DNA of 64,000 nt from Codonopsis lanceolata (GCA_013146195.2 CM028384.1:72081990-72145989); one strand, 5' to 3'. Counted from the stretch's first letter, positions 31,238 to 44,136 are shown. The notes: generated by a model from the sequence alone, not told the origin. Numbers and translations are program-made.

Positions 31238-32128
31238 TAATGGATATAAACTCATCGAAGGGCGAAATCCATGTTCTTTGAGGTGATATTTGGTCAAATA
31301 GTCCTTGAAAGAGGAAATCAGAACTTGGGTTGGGTAAACTAGAATCTATAGCACAGGTTCAAGAAAGATCACACAAAAACACGTATGTAGACAATGATGG
31401 TGGGGATTTCCTAAAGCTCATAGTTTCATGATAATAGGAATGAAAGAGTAAAAGCTTTTTGCTTTCAAAATCACTTTTGTCTGGACTATGGAGTTTTTAC
31501 TTAATAGTGGCATTTCCTTTTTTTTTCCATTTGTAACGACAACTAGGATTAGAAGATAAGCAATGCTCGGTAATGACTGACATGCCATGCCAAATTGGTG
31601 ATAAAATTAGAATTGAACAATGCTTGTTGGACCAAAATAGTTTCCCCACACCATTGATAACATATGAGGAAATTAGAAAGCCGACCAATAGGTTCCCCCA
31701 AAAAGAAAGAGAACGTTTGCCTATCAATTCTCAAGAATTATCAATTAGGATGCGTAAGTGAGGGACATTGGAAGGTTGAATGAAAGGTAACTCTGCATGC
31801 TGGAAGGTGGATTACAAGACTTGGCTCAATATTGCTCCTATGAGGTTGAATCGGTTAAAAAATGTCAAAAAATTATCAGCCTTTGGCAAAGATAGGTACT
31901 GACTTAGTGGAAAGAAAGAAGTTGGACTACCTAAATAGCTTATAAACTATCTCGACCGATAGGTTTAGAAGGATAGAGCTGTAGGGAGAAGTGAGGAACT
32001 TGGATCTTCAGAAGGCCAAACTACTACTCCCTCCCTCCGGCCTCCGCCACCCCCAACAAAACAAAAATAAGGAGTAACATTTTGATTTGTCAAAGACAAC
32101 CGAACCATTTTTCAAATGGAAGGTTGAT
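31238..32128. other. Intergenic DNA
   Basis: No gene or bounded repeat could be supported here. A CTCCCTCCCTCCGG stretch at about 32025-32040 may be a Stowaway end but no partner was found. Confidence 0.4.
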
Positions 32129-32133
32129 ATCAG

Positions 32134-32280
32134 TGTTAGACTATGATAATATTATGTAAATATTCTCATGTATATTCCTTATATTCAGTTACCAGGTTTA
32201 TAGCCTAAATGATAGGAATGTGTTCATGTATATATATCCTTCCGTAAAGCAATACAAGGACACGGTTTCAGTCTCCTTCA
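32134..32280 (+). repeat. Copia 5' LTR
   Basis: Runs TGTTAGAC...CTCCTTCA, 147 bp, with TATATATAT near its right end. About eight substitutions from the LTR at 36651. Confidence 0.92.
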
Positions 32281-32292
32281 TGGTATCACAGC
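32281..32292 (+). other. Copia primer-binding site
   Basis: TGGTATCACAGC directly after the LTR, one base from the common TGGTATCAGAGC complementary to the 3' end of initiator Met tRNA. Confidence 0.85.
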
Positions 32293-32365
32293 CTAACCTA
32301 ATATAATCTCTCTTTCGCCTCCTTCTCTTAACCCTAATCCTTCTTTCTTTTTCCACCTATCTTCA

Positions 32366-35300
32366 ATGGCCAACAAAACCAAATTCCATCCGGCTCTTAT
32401 TGTGTCAAACATTAAGAACTGTATACCTATTACTCTTGAGATGGAAAAGGTACAATATACCTCGTGGGCGGAATTATTCAAGATCCATTGCCGCGTTTAC
32501 CAAGTAATACAACACATCATCCCTCCTAAGCCGGCCACGACCTCCGCCAAGGCTGCTGAGGTTGATGAAGAATTATGGTCACGTCTAGATGCCACTGTCC
32601 TCCAATGGATCTATACACTATCTCTAATGAGTAATGACCTTATGCACACCATTATCGAAACGGATGCCACAGCAAAACAGGCATGGGAACAGTTAGTAGG
32701 GATTTTCCAATGTTCAGTTAGATGCTTTTCCCAACATCTCTGCGTATTGCTGAGAGCTCAAGATGCTGGCCGATCAACTCTCTAAGGATGGTGCACCGGT
32801 TTCAAATCAAAGGTTAGTTCTTTAGTTAATTGCAGGTTTAAATGAGAATTACGATGGTGTTGCAACTATTATTCAATAGAGTAATCCTTTGCCTCAATTT
32901 TACGAGGCTCGTTCCAAGCTTGTTCCTAAAGAAACTCACAAAGCCAAACGTGCTGCCACAAATGCCGTGACTGCCGACAGCTCTCTTCACTTCGAGCCCC
33001 AATTCAGCTACTAACCAGGCTCTGCAACTGGCTCGAGCGAACTCCCTCTCCGCAATAACAGTGGACAGAAACACAACCCAACTCGTGGACACAACAGGGG
33101 TCGAGGCCATAATAATCGTGGTGGTCAAAATCATGGTCACAACAGGTCAGCAGCAACACCGTCCATGGCCAAACCCACCACCATGGGCTCAGTACTCTCC
33201 TTGGGCTGCATGGGGCCAGAACACTTGGACTCCTCCCCCTTGCCCCTACCCGACTACCTCCTGGGCTCGTCCACTTTCTCCTCAGCCTGGTATTCTAGGC
33301 AATCGTCCACAACAAGCCCACAGTGCCACCATGTATCCTCCATGTCTCCGGATGATACTCTCTACATGGACACGGGTGCCACATCTCACATGACGGCTTC
33401 TAACGGTAGTACGGTACTCTTTCGTCTTATTTTAATTTGAGCAATTTGAATCACTATATCATTGTTGGTAATGGACATGGCTTCCCGATTAAGGGTTCTG
33501 GCCACACATCCCTTCCCCCCCCCCCCATCCACCCTTCCTTTTACATAATGTCCTTCATGCTCCGAAAGTTGTTAAGAACCTAATTTATGTTCGACGTTTC
33601 ACAGTTGATAATAATGTCTCTATTGAATTTGATCCTATTGGTATTTTTGTGAAGGATTTTCAGAAGGGGATACCGCTAATCAGATATGATAGCACCGGGG
33701 ATCTTTATGATGTTACCAAACTAATTCAATATCCAGCTACCTCTCTGTCCGCCTTTACCACTCTTTCTTCTTCTTTATGGCATAATCGTCTAGGCCATCC
33801 AGGAGACACTGTTTTGAGCTCCCTTAGAACTAGCAATTTTATTGATTATAGTCATGTTAAACAGACTCCTATTTTTGAACCTTGTGTTTTTGGCAAACAT
33901 GTTAAATTGCCTTTTTATCCTTCTTATTTTAATGTCGTTTGATATTATGCATAGTGATTTATGGACCTCTCCCATCTTAAGTTCGGCTCGGCATAAATAT
34001 TATCTTCTAATTTTAGATGATTACTCTAACTTTGAGTGGACTTTTCCTATTGGCCATAAATCCCGAGTCTACTCCTATTTTTCCTCTTTCTCTACTTATA
34101 TCCAAACCCAATTTGCAAGTCCTATAAAATGCTTCCAATATGATAATGGCAAAGAATTTGACAATGACCTCTTCCGCAAGTTTTGCACCCAACATGGCAT
34201 GCAGTTTCGTTTCTCATGCCCTAACACTTCTCCACAAAATGGGAAAGCCGAACGTAGATTACGCACCATAAACAACTTGGCTCGCACCTTCCTTGCTTAA
34301 TCTTCTCCACCTCCTTCTTTTTGGCATCACGCTCTAGCCAAGGCAACTTACCTCTTAAATATTCTCCCCACCGAGGCTCGCGATTACAAATCTCCAACTC
34401 ATATGCTCTATCAACGGGATCCTTCCTACAAACGCTTACGGGTTTTTGGTTGTTTATGTTACCCCCTTCATCCCTCCAAAAAGATAAATAAACTCCAACC
34501 TCGTTCCTCCCCTTGCGTATTTTTAGGCTACCCGTCTAATCATCGCAGGTATAAATGTTTTGACTTGTCAAGCCGCAAAATCACTATTTTCCGTCATGTT
34601 ATATTTGATGAGACTCAATTTCCATTTGCAAAGATCGTCACACCTTCTCCCTCCTCATATGAGTTTCTCACTAACGACATACACCTCTTTCTATCTCACT
34701 TCCAAAATCAGTCTCCCCCAGCATCACCTACACCGCAAGCCATCCCCACTGCTACATCCCGCCGCTAGCCTTATGTCCAGGCTCGCATCAGGCTCCCTCC
34801 AGCCCAACTCGGCCTACAGCTCCCCATTCTGGCCCAATTTCCTCTCCGACACAGACACTAGCTGCCAACTCTGACCCAACTCCTTTCCTGCCTCCGACAT
34901 TACTCCCCACCTTCAGGCCCAATATGTCTTCCTCCGTCTCCCCTATTCATACAGCCCAACCACATAATATTCTTTCACCAACCATATTGCCCTCACCACC
35001 ACCAAATCCCACTCCAGCTCCTTTGCGCACAATGGCAACCTGTAGCATGCATGTGATTTTTAAACCTAGACACCCCTACAACTTGTCCACTTCGATCACT
35101 CCATCCCCCCTTCCCGAAAATCGTGCATCAGCCTTGTCTGACCCTTATTGAGGTGCCGCCTTGCATGACGAATACAATGCTCTTATTAAAAATATGACGC
35201 GAGAGTTAGTCCCCCATCCATCTCATATTAATATTATCCATTTTATGTGGGTTTTTCATCATAAAATAAATTTTATGGTTCTTTTGAGCGGCACAAAGCC

Positions 35301-36590
35301 CGTCTTGTTGGTGATGGCAAGTCTCAGCAGGTTGGTGGGTTGGTGTCGATTGTGATGAAACTTTCAGTCCGGTGGTAAAGCCAGCCACAATTTGGAGCGT
35401 GCTAAGCATAGCCTTAACTAAATCATGGTCCATTAATTAGCTCGACGTCAAGAATGCATTCTTACATGGTCAGCTTAAGGAAACTGTTTATATGCATCAG
35501 CCTTTGGGATTTCGAGATCCAGTTCATCCGGTCTATGTATGCCTATTGAAGAAATCTTTTTATGGTCTAAAGCAGGCTCCTCGTGTATGGTATCAACGTT
35601 TCGCTGATTTTGTTGTTACTATTAGTTTTTCACATAGCAAAACTGATCACTCACTATTTCTTTATCATAATGGCACCGATATGGCTTATATCCTCCTTTA
35701 TGTCGACGATATCATTCTTATTGCTTCATCTGACACTCTTCGTAAGCCTATCATGTCTCTTCTTGTTTCAGAATTTGCTATGAAAGATTTGGGCACCCTG
35801 AGCTATTTTCTAGGCATAGTAGTTAAACATTATGTAGGAGGCTTATTTTTTGTTAGCAGCAGTATGCCGAGGCTATTCTTGAACGTGCCGACATGTCTTC
35901 CTTCAAACCTGCGCACACAAACCCGTCGACACTAAGTCCAAACTCGGGTTTGCCATATGCCCATCCCACATCCTATCGCAGTCTGCCAGCGCGCTGCAAT
36001 ATCTCACCTTCACGCGACTTGACATCTCCTATGTTGTGCAACAAATCTACCTTCACATGCATGACCCTGAGGATGTCTTCATGTCTGCTCTCAAGCATAT
36101 TTTACGCTATGTCAAAGGCACTCTTCACTTCGGTCTGCACCTATATAAGTCCTCCATTTCAGCTCTTACTTCATACACTGATGCGGATTGGGGTGGATGC
36201 CCCGACACTAGACGCTCCACTTCTGCGTATTACGTTTTTCTCGGCAACAATCTGCTATCTTGGTCTTCTAAACGCCATCCCACTCTCTTTCGATCTAGTG
36301 CTGAAGCCAAATATCGCGGAGGTAGCAAACGTTGACTCTGAATCTTACTGGATTCGGAATCTTCTATTGGAACTCCACTGCCCACTCTCCATAGCTACAC
36401 TGGTTTACTGTGACAACGTCAATACAATATATCTTTCCAGAAATCGAGTTCAACATCAACGCCCTAAGCATGCCAAAATGGATATACATTTGGTACGAGA
36501 AAAAGTGGCTCGTGGTTTTGTGCATGTTCTTCATGGTTAATCCTGATATCGAATTGCTGACATTTTCACTAATGGACTTCCACGCATTCT
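32366..36590 (+). pseudogene. Copia gag-pol, multiple stops and frameshifts
   Basis: Order is that of Ty1/copia. A Gag-like region (32366-32785) comes first. The protease motif YMDTGATSHMT is near 33365. GAG-pre-integrase WHNRLGHPGD is near 33780. The integrase core spans 33940-34300, with HSDLW, YDNGKEF and SPQNGKAER (intact D-D-E residues). RT follows (35160-35930), with SFYGLKQAPRVWYQRF and LYVDDIIL. RNase H covers 36036-36540, with DADWGG and SSAEAKYR. In-frame stops and frame changes occur in every domain, and a C run interrupts the protease-integrase spacer near 33515. The 5% LTR divergence agrees with genuine decay. Confidence 0.9.
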
Positions 36591-36639
36591 TTTGATGACT
36601 TTCGCCCTGGTCTCAGTGGCCGCGAACCTCCCGTTTCGA

Positions 36640-36650
36640 CTGCGGGGGAG
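36640..36650 (+). other. Copia polypurine tract
   Basis: TGCGGGGGAG immediately upstream of the 3' LTR; the expected plus-strand primer position. Confidence 0.8.
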
Positions 36651-36797
36651 TGTTAGACTATGATAATATTATATAAATATTCTCATGTATATTCCCTATA
36701 TTTAGTTACCGGTTTTATAGCCTAAATGATAGGAATGTATTCATGTATATATATCCTTCCGTAAAGCAATACAAGGACACGATTTCAATCTCCTTCA
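36651..36797 (+). repeat. Copia 3' LTR
   Basis: 147 bp, partner of 32134-32280, followed by the ATTAG target copy. Confidence 0.92.
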
Positions 36798-36802
36798 ATT
36801 AG

Positions 36803-37296
36803 TTTACTTACTTTTTTGAAACAATAGTGGTTATATAAATTCTATTCTCTATAATTAAATAAAATGTGTCACGTATCACTTCACAAATTATTAAATTGAC
36901 TACGAAAATTCGAAATGCGACCTTATTGTTTTTTATATGAGACATGGAGTATCAACTAACCTCCACCTTGTTAAGTTTCTTTATTGTTTCTCACTTTTGC
37001 CCACGCAAATCCGGAAACAAAAGTTCTCCAAACAAATCCATATGAAGTCCAAAATTTCTAAGCTTTCCTCTTCAGCCTAATTTCTCGACAACTAGGTGTT
37101 CTGGCATTTAAAATTTTGAACGCAGGCATTATATCAAACAACTAAAATGCAATTAAATTGAGGGCATCGGTTAACAGTATATTAGCCGCGTCAAAATAAA
37201 TCAGTGAAATTAACGATCGTCCGAGGAGATCTCAAGCAGCAGTCAAAGCAGGCCAAGGAAATACGAGTAATTAATTGTGGAGAATAGAAAATGTGG
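36803..37296. other. Intergenic DNA after the Copia element
   Basis: AT-rich, with no gene or bounded repeat recognised. Confidence 0.4.
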
Positions 37297-37500
37297 AAGT
37301 ACTCACTGCCTGGACAGTCGGAAATGTAGAACAAGGGCAACAAATCTTGAGCTACTTCCAAGCTTCCAGCTCACATGACTTGCGGTCCTGCGGAGCTCAA
37401 GTCCACGGCACTATGGCGAGATATCTACAACGTGCTGCAAACACGACCGGCCGTTCGCCTTAGTTAGCAGAGAAATGTGACGGAGAAAAGTCGGAGAAGA
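37297..37500 (-). other. Candidate non-coding leader exon on the minus strand
   Basis: A GC-richer island in AT-rich DNA. On the minus strand it ends CCAGGCA/GTGAGTAC, a near-perfect plant donor site. There is no long ORF and the only ATGs close at once, as in a 5' UTR. AT-rich TATA-like words lie 5' of it (complement of about 37570-37580). The next suitable acceptor downstream on this strand is the one just before the APO start codon at 29110, which lacks a visible leader exon. If joined, the leader intron would be ~8 kb and contain the Copia and hAT insertions. This link is inference only. Confidence 0.35.
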
Positions 37501-38905
37501 AAGCTGAGTGGATTAGCTATAGCCTATATGTGCCATACAAATAGACTAATCCTTGACTCGCCCCCGGACGTTATTTATGTGGAATGCTTTCCCGTTAATT
37601 GCTTAGACTCATCCCAACGTATACAACAAAGCTACCCAACTTGGATAGCTTGATGCGACGGAGTTTGAGTTTTCGCCCTGCCCAATCGTAAGATATTAAG
37701 ACAACTCTGTTAGTTATAATCAGTCTTATTCCACTCTTATTTATCAATTATCCCCAAATGCCAACCCTAATTTATATAAAAATCTCACTCATTAGTCATT
37801 AAGATTCACACCTATTTGAAGGCGAGGAGAGTACTCAAAGAGACTGAAAAACAAAACAAATATTTATTAAGCTATCCAAAGTTGTCTTGTTACAAATGAG
37901 GCATCACCAATTTATAGGCTACCACCCTTAATCCTACAAGCCTCTAGAATATTCTATACAAGTCTAGGATATTCCTACCATTTCCTAGAATTCTATTATA
38001 TTCTAGAATACTCTACTACACTCTACTATATACTAAAGAGTTTTAGTAACTTCGAGAACATTGCAGAGTACTCTAAGACAAACTAGAGGACTCCCGAAAA
38101 CTTTAATAACTTCCATAACATTTTGGAGTACTTTAGGACATACTAAAGGATTTCGGAAGTCTCCGTAATACTTTGAAATTTTGTAGGTGCAGGACGTGAC
38201 ATTGAGCTCCCTTTTTCCAATGTTATTACAAAAATGTCATTAACCTTTTTACTTAAACTTTCCAATAAGAATACATTTCTAACAATGCACAAACTCCAAC
38301 ACTTTTACATACTCCGTCATTTTTATCTCAATTAATTTAATATTTGTAAAGAAAAACGACTAGAAACTTGAAAAAATCATAGAATTTTTTTCTAATATTC
38401 AAATTAAACAAATCAAATATTTATTTATAGATAAAAATATGTACTTTAATTCAGGAAAAAAATAAAAAAAATTAATTTTTAGGGCTTAAAATTGGTCAAA
38501 AACAGTAATGGAGGAAAAATAAAATGTGTACTCATTCCAATGACGTGACTCGTGAGCAGCAGGTGATGAGCAGACTGAGCAATGGGCGGTTGTCCCTTTT
38601 TTGGTTGAAAAACTCAGCGTTTTGGGTCTTTTTTTGATTGAACTATATCGTTTTGGCCCTTTTTTTTTTGTTAAGCACCGGGAGCTTGTTTTGCTCCTAA
38701 ACTCACTTTTTGCTTATTTAACATTTTTAAAGAACCCTTTATTGTTTCAAAGAATCCCAAATAATCTCATTAAGCTCCTCAAATAATCCTTGTTGTACGT
38801 GCCCTAAATACACTCCCCGAAATGTGAATTTTATGGATGCTTTAAATAAAATTAAGGTGCATACATAATTATCGTAAGAAGCAGTACTTTATAGAAAAAA
38901 TACAA
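37501..38905. other. Intergenic DNA, degenerate TCTAGAATATTCTA-rich block
   Basis: 37910-38160 is dominated by imperfect repeats of TACTCTA/CTAGAATATTC-type words resembling an old LTR edge, but no matching partner was found. The remainder is AT-rich without genes. Confidence 0.35.

Positions 38906-38988
<83 letters not shown>
38906..38988. repeat. (TG)n(TA)n microsatellite
   Basis: About eight TG units followed by more than thirty TA units. Compound dinucleotide repeat, probably polymorphic. Confidence 0.97.
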
Positions 38989-38990
<2 letters not shown>

Positions 38991-40063
38991 CCTCCGAATA
39001 AATATTCGTTGAGGACAAAACACAATGATTAAGAAATATAATTAGGAATAATTGCGGGCCGATCTCTTTTTCTGAAATGTTAATAGTTGAAATACCCTAT
39101 CTCTTTTTAGCTACAAAATACACTTTCCATTTTTTCTTCCTAAAATGTCATCGTTCCCACTTCGCACCTCTTTACTTTGCTACAAATGAGTTTGTAGAAT
39201 TAAAAGCAAGTGAGCCTCGTCATGACTTTTTAACTTGAAACTTGATGCATCTCCTTGAAACTTCTGCTTTGTGGCTCTGGATCAAGGCCAGATGAAACCT
39301 ACCATCCAGTGGCTTTCTACATGCCCATGTCTTTTCAATCTCAATTCTCATTTCTAAAAATGAATTTCTTTGACCCTAATCACTTGCCTAAATATCATAC
39401 TCCAATCTTTGTTTGGTTTAGCTTTTTAACAAACACAAATACACACATAACACGGTGTGAGAGATGCATATTAGCACCAAATTCTCACATTTTGTACAGA
39501 GAAACTCCTATGTACCATAGAGATCATCAACAGCAACAACTTTTGGGGAATAAAAAATGGAGACTCAACTCTTAGCTCTCTTTTTAACTTGACCTTCTTT
39601 AAACATTCTTCATTTTCTTCTCTTTTTCTTTCCTAGATCTACAACTATGCATCAGAGTTTGCGACACAAGCGTCGGAGGTTGCGATGCCAAAATTTGGGA
39701 GGGCTTTGTACACGTGTCTTTTGTTCATTAAGGGTATTTTCATTAATTTTTCCAAAAAGTGTATTTTAGAGGTTTAAAAAAATATCATGGACTTTTTCAT
39801 GAATAACTTCACCACCAGGGTCGGCCCGAATTTCACCAATGTAATTAATGATATGTTGTGATAATAATACTCATTACACACTCTCTCTCATTAATAATGT
39901 ATCAATTACATTAACTATCTCTAAAATGTGTAATAATGATAATATTAAATAAAGAGATATATTATGAAAATGATATAAAATTTGTACACCAAAAATCTTT
40001 ACGAATATTAGTTGGGACATCCCAAAATACAAAGTAGGAACATTTATCCGGGACGGAGGCCAG
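38989..40063. mobile_element. Stowaway-like MITE interrupted by a second insertion
   Basis: The left end, TTCCCTCCGAATAAATATTCG, pairs with the right end GGGACGGAGGCCAG (40050-40063), which reads inward as CCTCCGTCCCGGATAAATG. Both are typical of Stowaway-type plant MITEs, and TA follows on each side. The middle (about 39050-39835) has its own ends, ATTGCGGGCCGATC at the left and the inverse TCGGCCCGAATT at the right, suggesting a nested element. Boundaries of the inner insertion are approximate. Confidence 0.5.
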
Positions 40064-40089
40064 TATATATATATATATATATATATATA
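40064..40089. repeat. (TA)13 microsatellite
   Basis: Thirteen TA units directly at the MITE's TA target site. Confidence 0.95.
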
Positions 40090-40974
40090 AGAACAACTAT
40101 TGATACTTTACATTTTAAGTGCATAGATCATAATATAATAATATCAAAAAAGAATTAGACGAGCAAATTTTTTAAAAATATAACAATAAAACGTTGCAGC
40201 TAAAAATAGTATTTTCATAGCTACATTTGTATATTGAATTTCCGATAGCTTTATTCAAATTAATGGTTATTCAAATTCAGCGGAAACCGTTGATTTGATA
40301 CCTATAAATTATAATCAAATTGAAAAAATATGCAACAATACATTTGTATCGTGTTCTACCATCAACTGTGGAATAAGTACTAGGTTATTCTCGTTAAAAA
40401 CCGTTTTTACTTTTTTAGCTTGAGATTTTTTTTTTAGGTATGTTTGGATGACAAAAATGGAAAGTGAAAGGACAAATTCTTATTCACACTTTACTAGATT
40501 TTCAAACTTGGAAGACAATTGTTACAATGCAATAAGATGTGAACTTGTATTACGGGAATAAATTGGACTCACCTGTAATATTAAAATTATTCGGTCAATT
40601 TGACAATTCCCCAACGGTTGAAGGCAAAGCTGAAAATGTGGACTCACCTACGAGACTAAAATCAAGGGGGATAGTTGGGTCGGTTTCCTGTGAAGAAAAT
40701 ATAATCGCAAAAGTCTATTATATATGTTTTAGTTCGTTAAAGTATATTTTTGGAAGGAAAATAACGAAGATACACTTAATAAAGGAAATGTGTGATAACA
40801 AAGCCACAGCCCAAATTTGGGCATCGTAATGAAAAACATTGGACATCGCTAAAAAAATTGGGCGTTAAAATGCAAAAGCCACTGTGCAAATTTGGACATT
40901 GCTTAAAATATTGGGTGTCGTTCATTTTGGGCAGCACAACTTAGGTTTATTGAGATTAAAATGACTTGATATAT
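40090..40974. other. Intergenic DNA
   Basis: An open stretch at 40539-40829 lacks an ATG start and resembles nothing I know, so it is not called. 40800-40940 has two loose copies of a CCAAATTTGG-ACAT-GC-AAAA-ATTGGG module. Confidence 0.35.
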
Positions 40975-41375
40975 ATCATGAAATAATGACACCGATGCTT
41001 AATTTTTAAATAATGACACGTGTGTTACCATTATTTTATGAACGATTCCTAAATTTATCAACAATACTTAATTAATATAAAACATCGAGACCAAATTGGA
41101 AGATACAATGTCTAATTAAATAACACCGAGACAAAATAATTTTATGAACGATGCTTAATTAATATAAAATATCGAGACCGAATTGGAATGAGAAGATACG
41201 ATACCTAATTAAATAACACAGAGGCAGAATTGGATATATATTTAAGAATGAAAAAGTAATAAATATAATGTTAAATAACACCGAGGCAAAATTGGAATAT
41301 ATAATGCCTAATTAAATAGCACCAAGACAAGATATGATGCCTAATTAAATAACACAGAGATAGAATTTGGTATAT
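40975..41375. repeat. Second block of the ~45-bp repeat family
   Basis: Units with AACGATGCTTAATTAATATA, AACATCGAGACC-AATTGGAA and TAATTAAATAACACAGAGGC recur here, matching 1-1510. The run GAGGCAGAATTGGA-ATATATTTAAGAATGA at ~41225-41255 corresponds to 1494-1525. Divergent and non-coding. Confidence 0.75.
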
Positions 41376-41405
41376 ACTAATGAAAGTTAACAACAACACA
41401 CCATT

Positions 41406-42789
41406 TAGGGGTGTACAACCGAACCACCAAACCAAACCGAATCATACGGTTTGGTTCGATTTTGGTTTTCAAAATTAAAAAACCGACCGGTTCGATTCAT
41501 GATTTATATTTCCAAACCAAACCAAACCAAAGCGAACCATGTTTTATTTAATTATTTATTATATATAATATATATGTATTTCTAGTATATATATAATAAA
41601 AATGTTATTCTTACCAAGTATCATAGATTCAAATGATATCCTGACTTGAATTTCATTGTTTGTTAATGTTTCATGTTTGCAAGAGAAAGTTTGACTATTT
41701 GTTTATTAATATTTGATTTAATTTACTGATTAAAATTTTATTTATCTAATTTTTAATATTTTCAAAAATGATTAATTTGATTTTCTGTCAAACCATAAAA
41801 CCGAACCAAATCAAACCAAACTGAGTGGTTCAGTTTGGTTCCAAGCGTCGGTATGTTCAGTTTGAGATTTTTGAAACCAAGTGGGTGTGGTTTAGTTGGT
41901 ACGATGTCAAAACTTGAACAATTCAAGTTCTAACTTCAGCCCTCTTTAACAGCCCCAAATTCCCTAGCAATTTGTTTATACACTAACTAATTTGTTCCAG
42001 CTTTTGGACTGCCCAAGCTGACGAATAATCCTCCCCCAAACAGCCCCGTTTTTCAGAATATAACCCTTACAAATCCAGCCCCTATCTTAGCCTTGATCAC
42101 CAATTCGAACAGCCTAAAAACTGCCCAAACTACACGACTAGACTGTCCAAACATGACTCCAAAACAACCCCGCAACAGCCCCTCGCTACACGCATAATAA
42201 CATCACAATTAAAGAACGGATAGACAGACTCATCGGTCGATCTTCACTAGCTCGACATAAAGAAATCCGACGGACAATCAGTCTCGGCTTCATTCACCTA
42301 GATTGGATTGAACCGATTTTTAAAATAAGAACATGACTTGTTCTTGGAGGAGTTTTCTTCAAACCAAAAATATATTCTGCCATTAACAATGAAAAGGGCG
42401 CCTTATAAAGGCTTACAGCCGAGACCCTAATTAACATGCCAAATTTAAAAGACTTCCTAAACCACTAAATAATTAAAGAAAAAAAAGAAACAAATTTTTA
42501 GGAGATAACATATCTTAACTAATTAGCAGATTTTAAAAACAAATCCTAGTCTTCCTAGGATTTCTTTATGGCGGGTGGTCCCCCTTTCCTTCCTTCCAGC
42601 CTTCGACAAACGGCGTGACTTGCCCCGCAAGGTTCTTCCATACCCAAATCCAACCCGAGCTGCTGCCTGCCTGGTCCAGCCCTCCACCCACACTCTCTGT
42701 CCGTGTTGAGTCCAACCGGGAGCCCCATTCGCATCATCAGTTCACTAGTTTGGCTTAAACCCAAACAAACCAAATCACGTACATCTCTA
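41406..42789. mobile_element. hAT-like non-autonomous element (CCAAACC-rich ends)
   Basis: The left end TAGGGGTGTACAACCGAACC pairs with the right end read on the minus strand, TAGAGATGTACGTGATTTGG. The subterminal regions are rich in AACCAAACC/GGTTTGGTT, a hallmark of a common plant hAT MITE type. The target duplication is unclear (ACACCATT versus CATCAATA-like). A 21-bp sequence starting AAAGTTAAC occurs just before the element (41383) and again just after it (42821), so the locus also carries a short duplication. No transposase. Confidence 0.5.
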
Positions 42790-42841
42790 GCATCAATAAA
42801 ACCAACGACGCTCAATTAATAAAGTTAACTACAACACACCA

Positions 42842-43697
42842 ATAAAACCAACTACACTTAAAAGTTATAGCAGATTCATTGATCAATGAGGTTTCTGCAT
42901 TCAATATGCTTCTTTATGTTTGTCCAACTGAAGAAAAAATCGAAGCTCTTTTTCAAGAACATGAACAGCTAGGGATACATTTAAAAAGATTTTATAATTC
43001 CTAATCTATTTGATATCGAGACAACTAAAGAAAGTAGCATGTGAAATGAAAGATTTTTCTTCGAGTTCGAACTGTGATTCATGACTGATGATAGAAGATA
43101 AAAACATATAATTTAAAGAAGACGAATGAGGGTATTATTAGAAGAATTTTATAAAAATACATTTTTCCAATTAAAAAAATAGAGTATCTCAACGGTTATA
43201 ATTTCCAAAAAAGGGACCCATGATTATTTCTAAAATCAATAGAGAAGATCCAACAATTGATCCTGGGCCAACAATTTCAGACAAATTAATGCATGAAATT
43301 ATCATTTTATTATTAATGTGTTGCTAAAAATGTTATTTTTTAAAAAATTGACTTTCAAAGAGTAACTCTTTGCCCGAAATGGAGAAATATATCCGTTAAT
43401 AGATTTTTTTCACCAAAAATCTCAATCACATTTTAAGGGGGTGAAAACTTTCATCCTTAACCAAGTTATAGTCATTTGGCATCTGATTTGTTTCGGTATT
43501 TAATAAATTAAATTGAATGACCCGACATGCATGCCATCTCCAAGTTCAACATATGAAAAGAAAAAAATTTGAAAAGAACACCACCATCAACACATTATTG
43601 TAATGAAATTTCTATTCTCGCTCTTTAACTTGGTCATTCAAAAAGGATTTTGAAATTAAAACAATACTACTGTACATACCATAATAAACAATAGTAC
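42842..43697. other. AT-rich intergenic DNA
   Basis: No gene or bounded element recognised. Confidence 0.4.
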
Positions 43698-43820
43698 TAG
43701 ATTTACCACTACTTTTACCAATATTGTTACCACTAAGTTTTAATAAAGGATAAAATTGTCTTTCACTAAAACACATTTAACATTCATCAAGTTTTAGTGG
43801 TAAAAATAGTGGTAAACCTA
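43698..43820. mobile_element. Short hairpin MITE (123 bp)
   Basis: TAGATTTACCACTACTTTTA at the left is mirrored by GTGGTAAACCTA at the right, with further internal pairing (TTACCACTAAG versus TTTTAGTGGTAA), so the strand folds into one long imperfect hairpin. No clear TSD. Family unknown. Confidence 0.5.
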
Positions 43821-44136
43821 GCATTTTTGTATAATAAATATGTTTACTTATTGCTTTTATACTTTAATTTTTGTATTTTATAAATGTGTTTCTTATAAAT
43901 ATTTAATCTTTTCGTAACAGTGAAATTGAGATAATCAAATGAGCCCCACATCATCACTCATAAGCGAGCCGCCAAAAACATAAGTAGGCAGGTCCACGTT
44001 GACGGATCCCTATTTTAGATCAATTCCAATAATTTAATGTAGAATTATACAAAATTGCTAAAATAATGCAATTTTTTCATCAAATATCATTCACCATCTT
44101 TAACAATTTTACTTGAAATAGGTGCATCATACATCA

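Larger units (their letters stand above)
32134..36797 (+). mobile_element. Ty1/copia LTR retrotransposon, 4664 bp, decayed
   Basis: Two 147-bp LTRs enclose a copia-order pol. The flanks ATCAG (32129-32133) and ATTAG (36798-36802) are a 5-bp TSD with one mismatch. An initiator-Met-type primer-binding site follows the left LTR and a polypurine tract precedes the right LTR. The LTRs differ at about eight of 147 positions (~5%), so the insertion is much older than the Retand-like element. The short LTRs and compact size fit the Ale/Retrofit-type lineages, but I could not place it firmly. Confidence 0.92.

Noticed and set aside
32134..36797. Reading the copia frames as functional host genes
   Set aside because: Domain order, LTRs, primer-binding site and polypurine tract show a retrotransposon, and stops in every domain show it is decayed.
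39255..39575. 106-codon plus-strand frame
   Set aside because: Lies in the insertion nested in a Stowaway-like MITE; composition is not gene-like and no family is recognisable.
40539..40829. 96-codon plus-strand frame
   Set aside because: No ATG start, no splice or promoter context, no recognisable motif.
42555..42815. 86-codon minus-strand frame with cysteines and glycines
   Set aside because: Falls across the right end of a hAT-like element; not conserved-looking and without a start context.
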